A DNA stretch of 19,396 bases from Sabulitectum sp964604135 (GCA_964604135.1 CAZRXU010000043.1:1-19396); one strand, 5' to 3'; positions 7,828-16,108 are shown, counted from the stretch's first letter. Numbers and translations: made by a program. Notes: a model not told the origin generated them from the letters alone.

Positions 7828-9042
7828 ATGCCAGCATTACCACTTATCGCCCTTCTGGGCGCAGCAACCGTTTTGTCCCTGTACATGGGCAGACTGGTTA
7901 AAAAGATCAATCTCCCCTCGCTTGTGGGCTACATGATTCTAGGCGTTGTTCTGGGCAGCTCGGTGCTTGGGGTAATATCGAATGAGAACATCCACTCACT
8001 TGGCTTTCTCACAGATGTCGCGCTTGGATTCGTTGCCTTTACCATTGGAAGTGAACTGAATATCAAGGGTCTTAAAAAGCTCGGCAAGGGCATTATATAC
8101 ATCATAATAGCGGAATCTTTCGCCGCTTTTTTTGTAGTTACAGCAGGGGTATGGCTGGTTACTAAAAACATGCCCATGGCTCTTATTTTCGGCTCCCTGG
8201 CCCCTGCCAGCGCACCTGCTGGTACAGTGGCAGTAATACAGGAATACGGAGCGAAAGGAACCCTTACACGGGCACTGTACGCAGTGGTTGGCTTCGATGA
8301 CGGTCTTGCAATTGTGATATTCGGGTTTGCAAGTGCTGCCGCAAGAAACATGCTAGATCCGGCAAACTCCATGTCTGTTCTGCAGGGGATCCTTCATCCT
8401 GCCGGAGAAATTTTCCTTAGTCTGGCTGTTGGAGGCGTTCTGGGCTATCTGTATACAATTCTCAGTCGCCGACTTAAACCCCTCACAGATATTCCCTCTC
8501 TTACTTTCGGTTTCGTTGCTATCTGCATTGGTATTTCACAGTGGCTTCACCTTTCCCTGATACTTACCTCCATGATGCTGGGGTTTGTTCTTACAAACAC
8601 AACACCTTCAACCATGGTAAAAGCAATGGTCGGACAGTTGAAAACATGGATGCCTTTCCTGTTTATTCCATTCTTCTTTCTGGCGGGAGCGCATCTGGAA
8701 TTGTCGGTTCTTCCATCTCTGGGCCTGCTTGGGGCGGTATACGTTCTCTCAAGAACAACAGGTCTTATGGGTGGAGCATGGCTGGGAGCCAGAGCAGGAA
8801 AATCTGAAGCAAAAATAAGGAAGTACCTGGGTTTTGGTATTCTTTCACAGGCTGGCGTTGCAATTGGCCTCTCCATGCTGGTTCTGAACGAATTTAATGC
8901 CCTTGGTACACCGGAAGCTGCCGCAATTGCAGCAAAAGTAATCACAACAATTACCGCGACCTGTATCATTTTTGAGATTGTTGGTCCCATAGGAGCCAAA
9001 TACGCCCTGACCAGAGCAGGTGAGATCGGAAGAGCAAAATGA
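7828..9042 (+). CDS. CPA2-family cation:proton antiporter, copy 1
   Basis: Inner-membrane sodium or potassium/proton antiporter, 404 residues, with about twelve hydrophobic segments. Near the start SLYMGRLVKKINLPSLVGYM and ILGVVLG match the opening helices of the Na+/H+ exchanger family. The ion-binding pair Asp157-Asp158 in VVGFDDGLAIVIFG is the DD motif that, in characterised CPA2 members, goes with electrogenic exchange. SLAPASAPAGTVAVIQEY (123-140) lies in the preceding unwound-helix region. There is no C-terminal RCK/TrkA domain, so regulation must come from another protein, most likely the EIIA-PII-like product just upstream. AGGG lies 7 bases before the ATG. It overlaps the next antiporter gene by 4 bases (ATGA). 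Confidence 0.92.
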   Translation: MPALPLIALLGAATVLSLYMGRLVKKINLPSLVGYMILGVVLGSSVLGVISNENIHSLGFLTDVALGFVAFTIGSELNIKGLKKLGKGIIYIIIAESFAAFFVVTAGVWLVTKNMPMALIFGSLAPASAPAGTVAVIQEYGAKGTLTRALYAVVGFDDGLAIVIFGFASAAARNMLDPANSMSVLQGILHPAGEIFLSLAVGGVLGYLYTILSRRLKPLTDIPSLTFGFVAICIGISQWLHLSLILTSMMLGFVLTNTTPSTMVKAMVGQLKTWMPFLFIPFFFLAGAHLELSVLPSLGLLGAVYVLSRTTGLMGGAWLGARAGKSEAKIRKYLGFGILSQAGVAIGLSMLVLNEFNALGTPEAAAIAAKVITTITATCIIFEIVGPIGAKYALTRAGEIGRAK

Positions 9043-10259
9043 GCTTCGAATTCACCCTTCTGGCTCTTATTGGTATAGCAGTAACACTGGGGTTGTTTTC
9101 AGGTAGGCTGGTAAAAAAAGTAGGTCTTCCCTCGATAATCGGCTACATGCTTCTTGGCACTGTAATGGGTGTTTCTGTACTCAAGCTTTTCCATCACGAG
9201 CACTTGCGGGAGCTCACCTTTATCACTGATATAGCTCTTGGTTTTGTGGCCTTCAGTATCGGCAACGAACTGAAGATATCTACACTGAAATCCCTTGGAA
9301 AATCCATCGGGCTGATAATCATCTTTGAATCTGTCTCTGCATTAATTCTTGTTGCTTTACTTGTTTATCTAGTTACAGGAGATCTTGTTACAGCACTTAT
9401 CTTCGGGTCTCTCGCCCCGGCCACAGCCCCCGCCGGAACGGTGGCGGTAATAAGGGAATACCGTGCAAAGGGCAAACTTTCTTCTTCTCTGTATGCTGTG
9501 GCAGGGTTCGATGACGGAGTGGCAATTCTGCTTTTCGGCTTCACAGCGGCCATAGCAAAACAGATACTGCTTTCCAACAGTGGAATTTCACAGGGAAGCC
9601 TTGCCACAGGGCTTATCCAGCCGTCTGTAGAGATTGTACTAAGCCTGGTTCTTGGTTCTGCTCTTGGGTTCCTATACTCGTATCTGATTCCTAAACTAGT
9701 GTCAAAGAATAACATCCCCGCCCTTACATTCGGTTTTATTCTTATGGGGGCAGGCCTGGCAGAGATGTTCCATCTGTCTCTGATACTTGTAAACATGGGT
9801 ATTGGCTTTGTGCTGGCCAATACAACAAAACACAGCACTGTGGTCAGTGTAAACGAGCAGCTCCGCTCACTGATGCCTCTTCTGTTTATACTGTTCTTCT
9901 TCCTCGCCGGAGCGCACCTCAATTTCGCCTCTCTGCCTGCACTGGGTCTCATCGGCGTAGCTTACATAGTGGGAAGGAGTGCCGGTAAAATAGGAGGAGC
10001 CTGGCTTGGCGCATACGTGGGAGGAGCAACCAGCACCATAAGAAACAACATTGGTCTCGGGCTCTTATCTCAGGCAGGTGTAGCTATCGGGCTCTCTCTT
10101 CTGGTTTCGCAGGAGTTCTCCAGTATCGACTCTGCACAAGCCCATTCCATTGCGGCATCTGTTGTAACAACAATTACCGCCACATGCATACTGTTCGAAA
10201 TAGTAGGCCCTGTAACAGCAAGAATCGCGCTTAAAAGAGCCGGAGAAATACCCGAGTAA
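9039..10259 (+). CDS. CPA2-family cation:proton antiporter, copy 2
   Basis: A second antiporter, 406 residues, clearly paralogous to the gene before it: nearly the same length, with matching blocks such as SGRLVKKVGLPSIIGYM, SLAPATAPAGTVAVIREY, VAGFDDGVAILLFG (Asp158-Asp159), FFLAGAHL, GLLSQAGVAIGLS and the C-terminal ATCILFEIVGPV. Both copies keep the DD pair, so neither looks inactivated. Tandem duplication is the simplest origin, but the copies differ at many positions, so the event is not recent. The ATG overlaps the previous stop as ATGA, which suggests coupled, roughly equal synthesis and perhaps a heterodimer, as CPA antiporters are dimers. It is the last gene of the operon; a strong hairpin follows within 5 bases. 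Confidence 0.92.
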   Translation: MSFEFTLLALIGIAVTLGLFSGRLVKKVGLPSIIGYMLLGTVMGVSVLKLFHHEHLRELTFITDIALGFVAFSIGNELKISTLKSLGKSIGLIIIFESVSALILVALLVYLVTGDLVTALIFGSLAPATAPAGTVAVIREYRAKGKLSSSLYAVAGFDDGVAILLFGFTAAIAKQILLSNSGISQGSLATGLIQPSVEIVLSLVLGSALGFLYSYLIPKLVSKNNIPALTFGFILMGAGLAEMFHLSLILVNMGIGFVLANTTKHSTVVSVNEQLRSLMPLLFILFFFLAGAHLNFASLPALGLIGVAYIVGRSAGKIGGAWLGAYVGGATSTIRNNIGLGLLSQAGVAIGLSLLVSQEFSSIDSAQAHSIAASVVTTITATCILFEIVGPVTARIALKRAGEIPE

Positions 10260-10263
10260 TCGA

Positions 10264-10290
10264 AAAAGGGGAGACACCGTCTCCCCTTTT
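10264..10290. terminator. Bidirectional intrinsic terminator
   Basis: A perfect 12-bp stem (AAAAGGGGAGAC with its complement) closes a 3-base ACC loop. On the plus strand it ends in TTTT, on the minus strand in a run of five T. It sits between the convergent antiporter operon (stop 10259) and the peptidase gene (stop 10304) and should serve both. Confidence 0.92.
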
Positions 10291-10303
10291 GTTCCGCTAC
10301 AGA

Positions 10304-12811
10304 TTATCGCACAACAACAAGTTTGAAGTCTTGTGCTGCCATACCTCTTGAAACCCTTACAATGTAAACACCTGAAGGGAAGTTGCTGCAGTTCCAGGTG
10401 TATTCTCCTGGCATTACCGTATCGCGGTGAACAATTCTTCCGCTCATATCGTGCACTGTAAGACTGGCCTCACCTCCGGCGGTTATGGCAAACACTGCCG
10501 ATGAGCCTGCAGGATTGGAACCGATGTTAACAACAGACAGTGCTGTGGACTCTTCTGTCTCCTCAATACTGGAAGAATCCGGTGTGGCTGCCCGAAGATC
10601 CCACTGGTAGTCATCTCCCCTGGCACCGTAAACCAGCCACAGATCACCGGAGGAGTTGCAGACCATTCTTCCATCGTCAATTGCGCTTGCTGAAGCTGCT
10701 GTAAGTACTCCGCTCCACGCAGAACCGTTCCACTGGTTGTAGCGGATGGTGTTCATTGCCGCAGTCCATGATACAATGACAGAACCGGTTGAAGTAACAG
10801 CAATGCTGGGCCGTACTCCGTAATCGGTGCCGGAAACCACCTCCGGGCTGCTCCACGAGCCACCTGTCTGTCGGGAGTACACAATACTACCGCTCTGGCT
10901 CTGCCAGGCAGCGGCAAACCCTGTGGATGTTCCTGCAATACACGCATATCTATTCTCTCCGGAAGGTGAGGAGATCACAGTTTCAGCACCGAATGCCCCG
11001 CTGTCAGGGGCGTCTCTGAAACCAATTACCCACCCGGAACCGGATTTTCGGTGGTATACCAATCCATACCCGGATCCGTTCCAGGCAACATCGGGATACC
11101 GTTCAGCACTGTCAGAACCTGCAATGGTTTCCTCAACTGTCCACTGCGAGCCAGTCCACATCCGCCCTGCAATATCAGGATCGCCTTCATTCCACTTCTG
11201 CCACACAAGCCATGCGTGGCCGTCTCCACCGGACAGAGAGGGCTCTACATCAAAAGGATCGCCTGAAGTGAGTGTTTGAGCAGCGCCCCATTCTGAGCCG
11301 CTCCAGAGTGACACGTATATATCGTAGCCATCGTGGTTGTCGCGCATGGAATGCCACGCCGTCCACACTTTTCCCGTACCGTCTCCGCCGACAGTTGGAT
11401 GCCAGTCCCAGTATTCATGCTGACAGACAATCACAGGAGCAGCCCATGAATCTCCATCACAAACGGTAGCCAGTATGTTTGCTCTCACAGGATCGGATGT
11501 TCCCGACACGGCAAAGATCATGTCTGATGACGGGTCGTGGTAGGTGTCTACCCTGCCCTGAGAGTGCAGACCGTCTGTGACTGGGTAATCAAGCCAACCG
11601 GCTGCTGCTGGGTAGGTGGATTCTTCAGGAAGCCCGGCGTATCCGGCATTTCCCATGCGGGGTTTCAGTGTGGGGTCTCCAAACAGAACAGCACCGTCCT
11701 CATTATCCATGTTTGAGCCCAGCCACACTCTGTACGCATCACCCAGGTTCGATCCGGATACCAGCTGACTGTAGTATTCAGTAAAGTTATTCGTGTAATC
11801 AACCTTTGTCTGAGCCAAAGCTGCAAGACCGTAGGAATCTGTCCAGATGTAGCTGTTGGCCAGGTTATCTACCTCTGTCCACCTGCCGTTTGTACAGCAG
11901 TTGCACACATAGAAGAAGGCATGGGGGTCAAGAGGAGGAACTTCGAAATTGTTAAGAGTTCCACCGCCCGATACGGGAGCCCCTGTGTGAAAACTGCTTC
12001 CCCACGGGCTTGAATGGGAGATCAGATGCACCCACTGGTACCCGTTAAGCAACTCTGCTTTGAAGTCATCTGCGTTTGTTGCAACCGGGTCGGTCTTTCT
12101 GGTAACATCGTCGTAAAGGTTATCCAGTGCGCCAGTAAGACCGGTGAAAGCCTCTTCGTATGCAAGTGCCCTGTCTGGAAGGGTCAGAGTTCCGGTTCTG
12201 TACGCATGATTCCTTGCAAAATAGGAGTTCAGAAGACCAACGGAAGATCCGAAAGTAAGATTGGTTGGAGTAAGCCTTCCCAGCCAGATTTCCGGTGCAC
12301 CGTTGTTGTAGGAATTAAACAGACCGTCTGCATCCGGATCACTCCAGGTACCGTTCATGTCCATAAGGTACATATCTATGGGATACTGCCCGGAACTGTT
12401 CTCAATCCACCCGGTGGGTATGTCTCCAATGGCAATAGCGCCTGCCAGATTTCCAGCTGTGTACTCTGCCTGAAGGTCAGTTCTTATATCTGTTGCGGTT
12501 CCACCACTTATCTGCCACGTCAGAACGGTATAACCCTCTGCCGCAAGGTCACTTTGAAATACCGAGAGGGAAGCTGTGATTCCGGCAAACACAGCCTGGT
12601 CCACAAGAAGCACAACCTTGTCGCCATCGGTGGAAGAACCAATGGGTGCTGAAACAACACTTATACTGTAAGCTCCCCGCTTTGCCTCGCATGATACTCT
12701 GGTAGACGACGGCATTCTTCCTCTGCTGTCCATGTATTGAATAGGAATACCCTCGGGCACTGCCATTACGGCGGATACGGCAAGGATAAGGAAAACCGCT
12801 GCAAGTTTCAT
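10304..12811 (-). CDS. Secreted C25 (gingipain-like) peptidase with beta-propeller and sorting domain
   Basis: An 835-residue exported protein. A signal peptide covers residues 1 to about 17 (MKLAAVFLILAVSAVMA). The caspase-like C25 domain spans about 65-385: strand VVLLVD, then AIAIGDIP, a calcium-site-like DPDADG (158-163), catalytic His266 in HLISHSS, catalytic cysteine probably Cys306 in CCTNG, and the family end motif LFGDPTL (376-382). Residues about 405-745 hold roughly six repeats of 45-50 residues with a WxGxxW-like pattern, resembling a beta-propeller. Residues 758-835 look like a type IX secretion C-terminal domain (DMSGRIV, FPSGVYIVRV, final KLVVVR). The ATG overlaps the ammonia-lyase stop as ATGA, with GGAG 8 bases upstream. 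It is probably surface-anchored or released. Peptidase specificity is unknown. Confidence 0.87.
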   Translation of the reverse strand: MKLAAVFLILAVSAVMAVPEGIPIQYMDSRGRMPSSTRVSCEAKRGAYSISVVSAPIGSSTDGDKVVLLVDQAVFAGITASLSVFQSDLAAEGYTVLTWQISGGTATDIRTDLQAEYTAGNLAGAIAIGDIPTGWIENSSGQYPIDMYLMDMNGTWSDPDADGLFNSYNNGAPEIWLGRLTPTNLTFGSSVGLLNSYFARNHAYRTGTLTLPDRALAYEEAFTGLTGALDNLYDDVTRKTDPVATNADDFKAELLNGYQWVHLISHSSPWGSSFHTGAPVSGGGTLNNFEVPPLDPHAFFYVCNCCTNGRWTEVDNLANSYIWTDSYGLAALAQTKVDYTNNFTEYYSQLVSGSNLGDAYRVWLGSNMDNEDGAVLFGDPTLKPRMGNAGYAGLPEESTYPAAAGWLDYPVTDGLHSQGRVDTYHDPSSDMIFAVSGTSDPVRANILATVCDGDSWAAPVIVCQHEYWDWHPTVGGDGTGKVWTAWHSMRDNHDGYDIYVSLWSGSEWGAAQTLTSGDPFDVEPSLSGGDGHAWLVWQKWNEGDPDIAGRMWTGSQWTVEETIAGSDSAERYPDVAWNGSGYGLVYHRKSGSGWVIGFRDAPDSGAFGAETVISSPSGENRYACIAGTSTGFAAAWQSQSGSIVYSRQTGGSWSSPEVVSGTDYGVRPSIAVTSTGSVIVSWTAAMNTIRYNQWNGSAWSGVLTAASASAIDDGRMVCNSSGDLWLVYGARGDDYQWDLRAATPDSSSIEETEESTALSVVNIGSNPAGSSAVFAITAGGEASLTVHDMSGRIVHRDTVMPGEYTWNCSNFPSGVYIVRVSRGMAAQDFKLVVVR

Positions 12812-14346
12812 CGCTGTTCTCCATCCTCAAGAGATCCTACAGCTTTCTCTACTTCTTCAAGTATCTCTCCTGACTGCACAACTTCACTCATTCTGTTGTG
12901 ATCTGGATAAAGAGGTCGGTCTTCACCCAGATGTTCAACATACTTTCTGATTACTTTGTACGCAGTCTGAACACCTTTGCCGAACTCATGGCTCCTGAAA
13001 TCAAGAGCCTGTGCGGCGGCAATCATCTCAATCCCGAGAATACCACACGCGTTTTCCAGTATCTGACAGTTCTTAAGAGATGTATTCATACCCATACTCA
13101 CAAAATCTTCCTGGTCTGCGGCGGCTGGAATGGAAGCCACTGCCGCAGGGGCACTTAGTATTCTCTGCTCGGTAATCAGCATGCCTGCCGTGTACTGGCT
13201 CAGCATGTGGCCACTGTAAAGGCCTGGCTTTTCAGCAAGAAAAGGCGGAAGCCCAACTGAAAGCGCCGGATTCAACAGACGGTTCAACCTTCTCTCGCTG
13301 AGAACGGAAACCATTGTTATGGAAGTGCCGGCCATTTCCATGGGGAGGGAAACAGGAGTACCCTGAAAGTTGGCTCCGGTAAGTACCATGTCTTCTTCAG
13401 GAAAGAACAGCGGGTTGTCTCCCACTCCGTTCAGCTCTGTTTCCACCTGTTTCCTGGCATGGGCAATTGCGTCATGTGCAGCACCTATAACCTGTGGAGT
13501 AGAGCGCATAGAATAGGCATCCTGAACTTTCTGTGGTGTTTTCCCGGTGGACAGATCACTTCCTGCGATACACTTCCTTATTGCCCTTGCGCTCCGCAGC
13601 GAACCTGCAAAGCCCCTTACAGTATGAACCTTGTCTTCGTAGGGTGTCAGATTGGCATACAGAGCTTCAAGACTCATGGCCGCCGTTATCTCTGCCTGTT
13701 TCAACCATCTGTTCATGTCGTAAATGTTGAGAGCGGAAATAGCAGTAAGAAGGTTTGAACCGTTGATAAGAGCCAGACCGTCACGGGCCTGCAGTTCCAG
13801 CGGCTTCAACCCGCCCAGTGCCAGCGCTTCTTTACCCGGATACCTGTTGCCTTCAAACCAGGCTTCACCTTCGCCCATAACAACCAGAGCTATCATGCTC
13901 ATGGGAGCAAGATCACCGCTTGCCCCTACAGACCCTTTCTCGCAGACCACAGGAGTAACCCCAGCGTTAAGCATTGAAACAAGCATCTGTGTCATTTCTA
14001 TACGAACGGCACTGTGACCATTGCTGTGAACATTCGCGCGTCCAAGCATTGCTCCGCGCACATGCTCTACAGGTGCCGGTTTCCCAATTCCAGCTGAGTG
14101 GTTGTAGATAAGGTATTTCTGAAAAGCCAGAACTTCGTCATCCTTGAGTTTTGTTTCGGAAAATTCACCAATTCCAGTATTGATTCCATACATGGTTTCA
14201 CCTGCAGCAATCTTGTGCTCAACCATCTTGCGGCAGGTTTTAATTCTTTCAATTGCATCAGGATGCAGCTCTACCTTTTCGCCGTTGCGTGCTACTGCTA
14301 CAACGGTCTCAACAGTAAGGTTATTACCGGTTAGAACAACAGACAT
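12808..14346 (-). CDS. hutH: Histidine ammonia-lyase family (MIO) enzyme
   Basis: Cytoplasmic MIO-dependent aromatic amino acid lyase, 512 residues from ATG 14346. It deaminates L-histidine to urocanate if it is a true HutH. The MIO cofactor triad Ala142-Ser143-Gly144 lies in GSVGASGDLAPMS, at the same number as in Pseudomonas HutH. Other active-site residues are Tyr53 (MYGINTGIG), His83, Asn194, the VQDAYSMR block (Gln274, Tyr277, Arg280), Phe325 and Glu411 in QED. Against classical HutH, the residue before His83 is Asn rather than Ser, and the usual NQEDHVSM reads DQEDFVSM, so a shifted substrate range is possible. I chose 14346 over the ATG at 14358 because GGAGG lies 5 bases before it. 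No other hut genes are nearby; it is coupled to a secreted peptidase gene. Confidence 0.88.
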   Translation of the reverse strand: MSVVLTGNNLTVETVVAVARNGEKVELHPDAIERIKTCRKMVEHKIAAGETMYGINTGIGEFSETKLKDDEVLAFQKYLIYNHSAGIGKPAPVEHVRGAMLGRANVHSNGHSAVRIEMTQMLVSMLNAGVTPVVCEKGSVGASGDLAPMSMIALVVMGEGEAWFEGNRYPGKEALALGGLKPLELQARDGLALINGSNLLTAISALNIYDMNRWLKQAEITAAMSLEALYANLTPYEDKVHTVRGFAGSLRSARAIRKCIAGSDLSTGKTPQKVQDAYSMRSTPQVIGAAHDAIAHARKQVETELNGVGDNPLFFPEEDMVLTGANFQGTPVSLPMEMAGTSITMVSVLSERRLNRLLNPALSVGLPPFLAEKPGLYSGHMLSQYTAGMLITEQRILSAPAAVASIPAAADQEDFVSMGMNTSLKNCQILENACGILGIEMIAAAQALDFRSHEFGKGVQTAYKVIRKYVEHLGEDRPLYPDHNRMSEVVQSGEILEEVEKAVGSLEDGEQR

Positions 14347-14351
14347 ACTAT

Positions 14352-14356
14352 CCTCC
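14352..14356 (-). promoter_or_regulatory. Ribosome-binding site deciding the ammonia-lyase start
   Basis: GGAGG lies 5 bases before the ATG at 14346. An upstream in-frame ATG at 14358 directly abuts this GGAGG and has no site of its own, so the downstream ATG is preferred. Confidence 0.7.
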
Positions 14357-14390
14357 ATTGTAAAGAAATTGCGAAACGCGGGATGCTCTG

Positions 14391-14419
14391 ATAATACTAA
14401 AGAGCTCTGCTTAGGGTAA
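14391..14419 (-). promoter_or_regulatory. Possible promoter of the ammonia-lyase/peptidase operon
   Basis: A -10 box TATTAT (14391-14396) lies 17 bases from a weak -35 TTACCC (14414-14419) in the 96-base gap after the ABC-2 permease gene. Transcription would begin near 14384. No clear terminator separates the two operons, so read-through is also possible. Confidence 0.35.
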
Positions 14420-14442
14420 GAGCAAAGAACGAAAAACCTCTG

Positions 14443-15189
14443 CTACTCCCATCTGAAATACTTAACCGAAACAAAAAGACCAGCTGCAACAAAACCTGCA
14501 AGTACAGCCAGTTGAACAGGGTAATCTGAAAGACTGCCACCAAGCCACACCCCCTGCATCAGTTTGATCGCGTGGGTAAGGGGAAAAGCCAGTGAAACTT
14601 TCTTCAGAAAATCCGGCAGCATGAACCACGGCAAAGCAGCACCAGACAGAAACAGCATGGGAAAGTACAGAATATTAGCAGCGACCACGCCGCTTCTGGC
14701 AGTTGATACCAGGCTGGCTGGTATAAAACCCATGGCAGCGATACTACAGGCAGAAAGCAGAAAAGCAAACACAAACTCAAAGATATTTCCCAAAAATTGA
14801 AGGCTGAAAAACACAAAGCCAGCAGCCAGCAGCAGTATAACACCGGCAACAGTCACTGTAAAAACCGAGGCAAACTGACCCAGAAGTATTGCTGAAGGGG
14901 AAACGGGAGTTGCCCTGAACCGCTTCAAAATGCCCTTCTCTCTGTAGGCCGCTATGCTGATAGTAAGAGACATTATTCCGCTGGTTGCCATAACCATGCC
15001 CATAAATGCAGGCACTGAAAAATCGACATATCCATAAGCTTCGCCGGGGAAAGGTTCATTCCCCCACATACTGCTGAACAGAAGCATCATCAAAAGAGGA
15101 AACACCATTGTAAAGAAAAAGGCAGAGGGTTCCCTTAAAAACAAAATGAACTCCCATTTCGTAATAGCGACAGTTGATCTGTAAATCAG
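14443..15189 (-). CDS. ABC-2 type export permease
   Basis: Integral membrane subunit of an ABC-2 exporter. It has about six hydrophobic segments, an opening KWEFILFLREPSAFFF (amphipathic connecting helix) and the mid-protein block YREKGILKRFRATPVSP, typical of this permease class. No ATG or GTG occurs near the start. The frame upstream is open and keeps the conserved N-terminal helix, so the TTG at 15144 (inside that helix) gives too short a protein. I place the start at CTG 15189, which overlaps the ATPase TGA as CTGA and has AGGGAGG 7 bases upstream; this gives 248 residues. ATT at 15186 is an alternative. The exported substrate is unknown; family members move drugs, polysaccharides or lipids. 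Confidence 0.85.
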   Translation of the reverse strand: MIYRSTVAITKWEFILFLREPSAFFFTMVFPLLMMLLFSSMWGNEPFPGEAYGYVDFSVPAFMGMVMATSGIMSLTISIAAYREKGILKRFRATPVSPSAILLGQFASVFTVTVAGVILLLAAGFVFFSLQFLGNIFEFVFAFLLSACSIAAMGFIPASLVSTARSGVVAANILYFPMLFLSGAALPWFMLPDFLKKVSLAFPLTHAIKLMQGVWLGGSLSDYPVQLAVLAGFVAAGLFVSVKYFRWE

Positions 15190-16103
15190 TCTCTCACCTC
15201 CCTGCCAGTAATATTCAGAAACACGTCCTCAAGAGTTGGAACCTCAATTCTGAACGAAGCAAGGCCATGATCTGAAGCATCCAGACTTTTTACTATTTCA
15301 ACAACGGCATGTCGTTCACTTACCTCAATTGTGCACACTCTGTTTTCAATTGCCATTGACTCAATTCCGTCGATACCGGACATAATACTTTGATCAAACC
15401 TGTCACTGATATCAAAACGAACCCTTGTGTATCCTCCATAAAGAGAAATCAGTTCCGAGGGTGAATCAAGTGCTGCTAGTTTTCCATGGTGTATTACTGC
15501 TACCCTGTCACACAATATCTCGGCTTCATCCATGTAATGGGTAGAGATAACAACAGTTCTACCTTGATTTCGAAGGTCTTTGACAAGTTCCCATACAGAT
15601 CTTCTTGCCTGCGGATCAAGCCCGGAGGTCAACTCATCAAGAAATACTACTTCAGGGTCTCCGATAAGAGCCATGGCCACAAAGAACCGCTTCTTCTGCC
15701 CGCCAGACAAATCCGAGTAAAAGGCATCTTTCTTATCCCAGAGGTCGAGCTGCTTCAAAAGCACTTTCCAGTCGAGAACACTGGTGTAAAATGATGAGAA
15801 CAGTATCATAGCCTCCTGGAGACGAAGCCTGTCGGGTATCTCCGATTCCTGCTGCTGCAATCCTATTCTCTGCTTCAGGGAAAAGGATTCTTTTACAGGA
15901 TCAAACCCCAGAACATCAATAACTCCTGAATCAAATACCTGCATTGCAGCTATGCACTCAATTGTGGTAGTTTTTCCAGCACCGTTGGGGCCTACAATCC
16001 CGAATATTTCTCCCCGTTTTACAGCGAAAGAGATACCGTCAACGGCTTTCACCTTGCCGTAATGCTTAACCAGATTTTTAACAACAACAACACTTTCGCC
16101 CAA
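15186..16103 (-). CDS. ABC-2 type transporter ATPase
   Basis: ATPase partner of the ABC-2 exporter, 305 residues. It shows Walker A GPNGAGKTT (38-46), a Q-loop region GLQQQESEIPDRL (81-93), signature LSGGQKKR (132-139), Walker B VVFLDELTSGLDP (152-164, Leu in place of the usual Pro after DE, which is common in the DrrA-like group) and switch histidine STHYMDEAE (His189). The last 80 residues form the accessory domain ending VPTLEDVFLNITGRE, typical of this class. The start is TTG at 16103 with AAGGAG 5 bases upstream; no ATG is close. It is the first gene of a two-gene operon and probably coupled to the permease by a 4-base overlap. Confidence 0.93.
   Translation of the reverse strand: MGESVVVVKNLVKHYGKVKAVDGISFAVKRGEIFGIVGPNGAGKTTTIECIAAMQVFDSGVIDVLGFDPVKESFSLKQRIGLQQQESEIPDRLRLQEAMILFSSFYTSVLDWKVLLKQLDLWDKKDAFYSDLSGGQKKRFFVAMALIGDPEVVFLDELTSGLDPQARRSVWELVKDLRNQGRTVVISTHYMDEAEILCDRVAVIHHGKLAALDSPSELISLYGGYTRVRFDISDRFDQSIMSGIDGIESMAIENRVCTIEVSERHAVVEIVKSLDASDHGLASFRIEVPTLEDVFLNITGREVRD
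15197..15203 (-). promoter_or_regulatory. Ribosome-binding site supporting a CTG start for the ABC-2 permease
   Basis: AGGGAGG, inside the last codons of the ATPase gene, ends 7 bases before CTG 15189. No other start codon in the permease frame is at a suitable distance except ATT at 15186. Confidence 0.6.
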
Positions 16104-16108
16104 GCAAA

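Noticed and set aside
9365..9952. Open frame of 195 codons on the minus strand
   Set aside because: Antisense of the second antiporter; its product is rich in Arg, Pro and Ser, as expected from the reverse of hydrophobic codons.
12014..12652. Open frame of 212 codons on the plus strand
   Set aside because: It lies wholly antisense to the C25 peptidase domain, whose motifs are clear; the product is cysteine-rich and low in sense, with no ribosome site.
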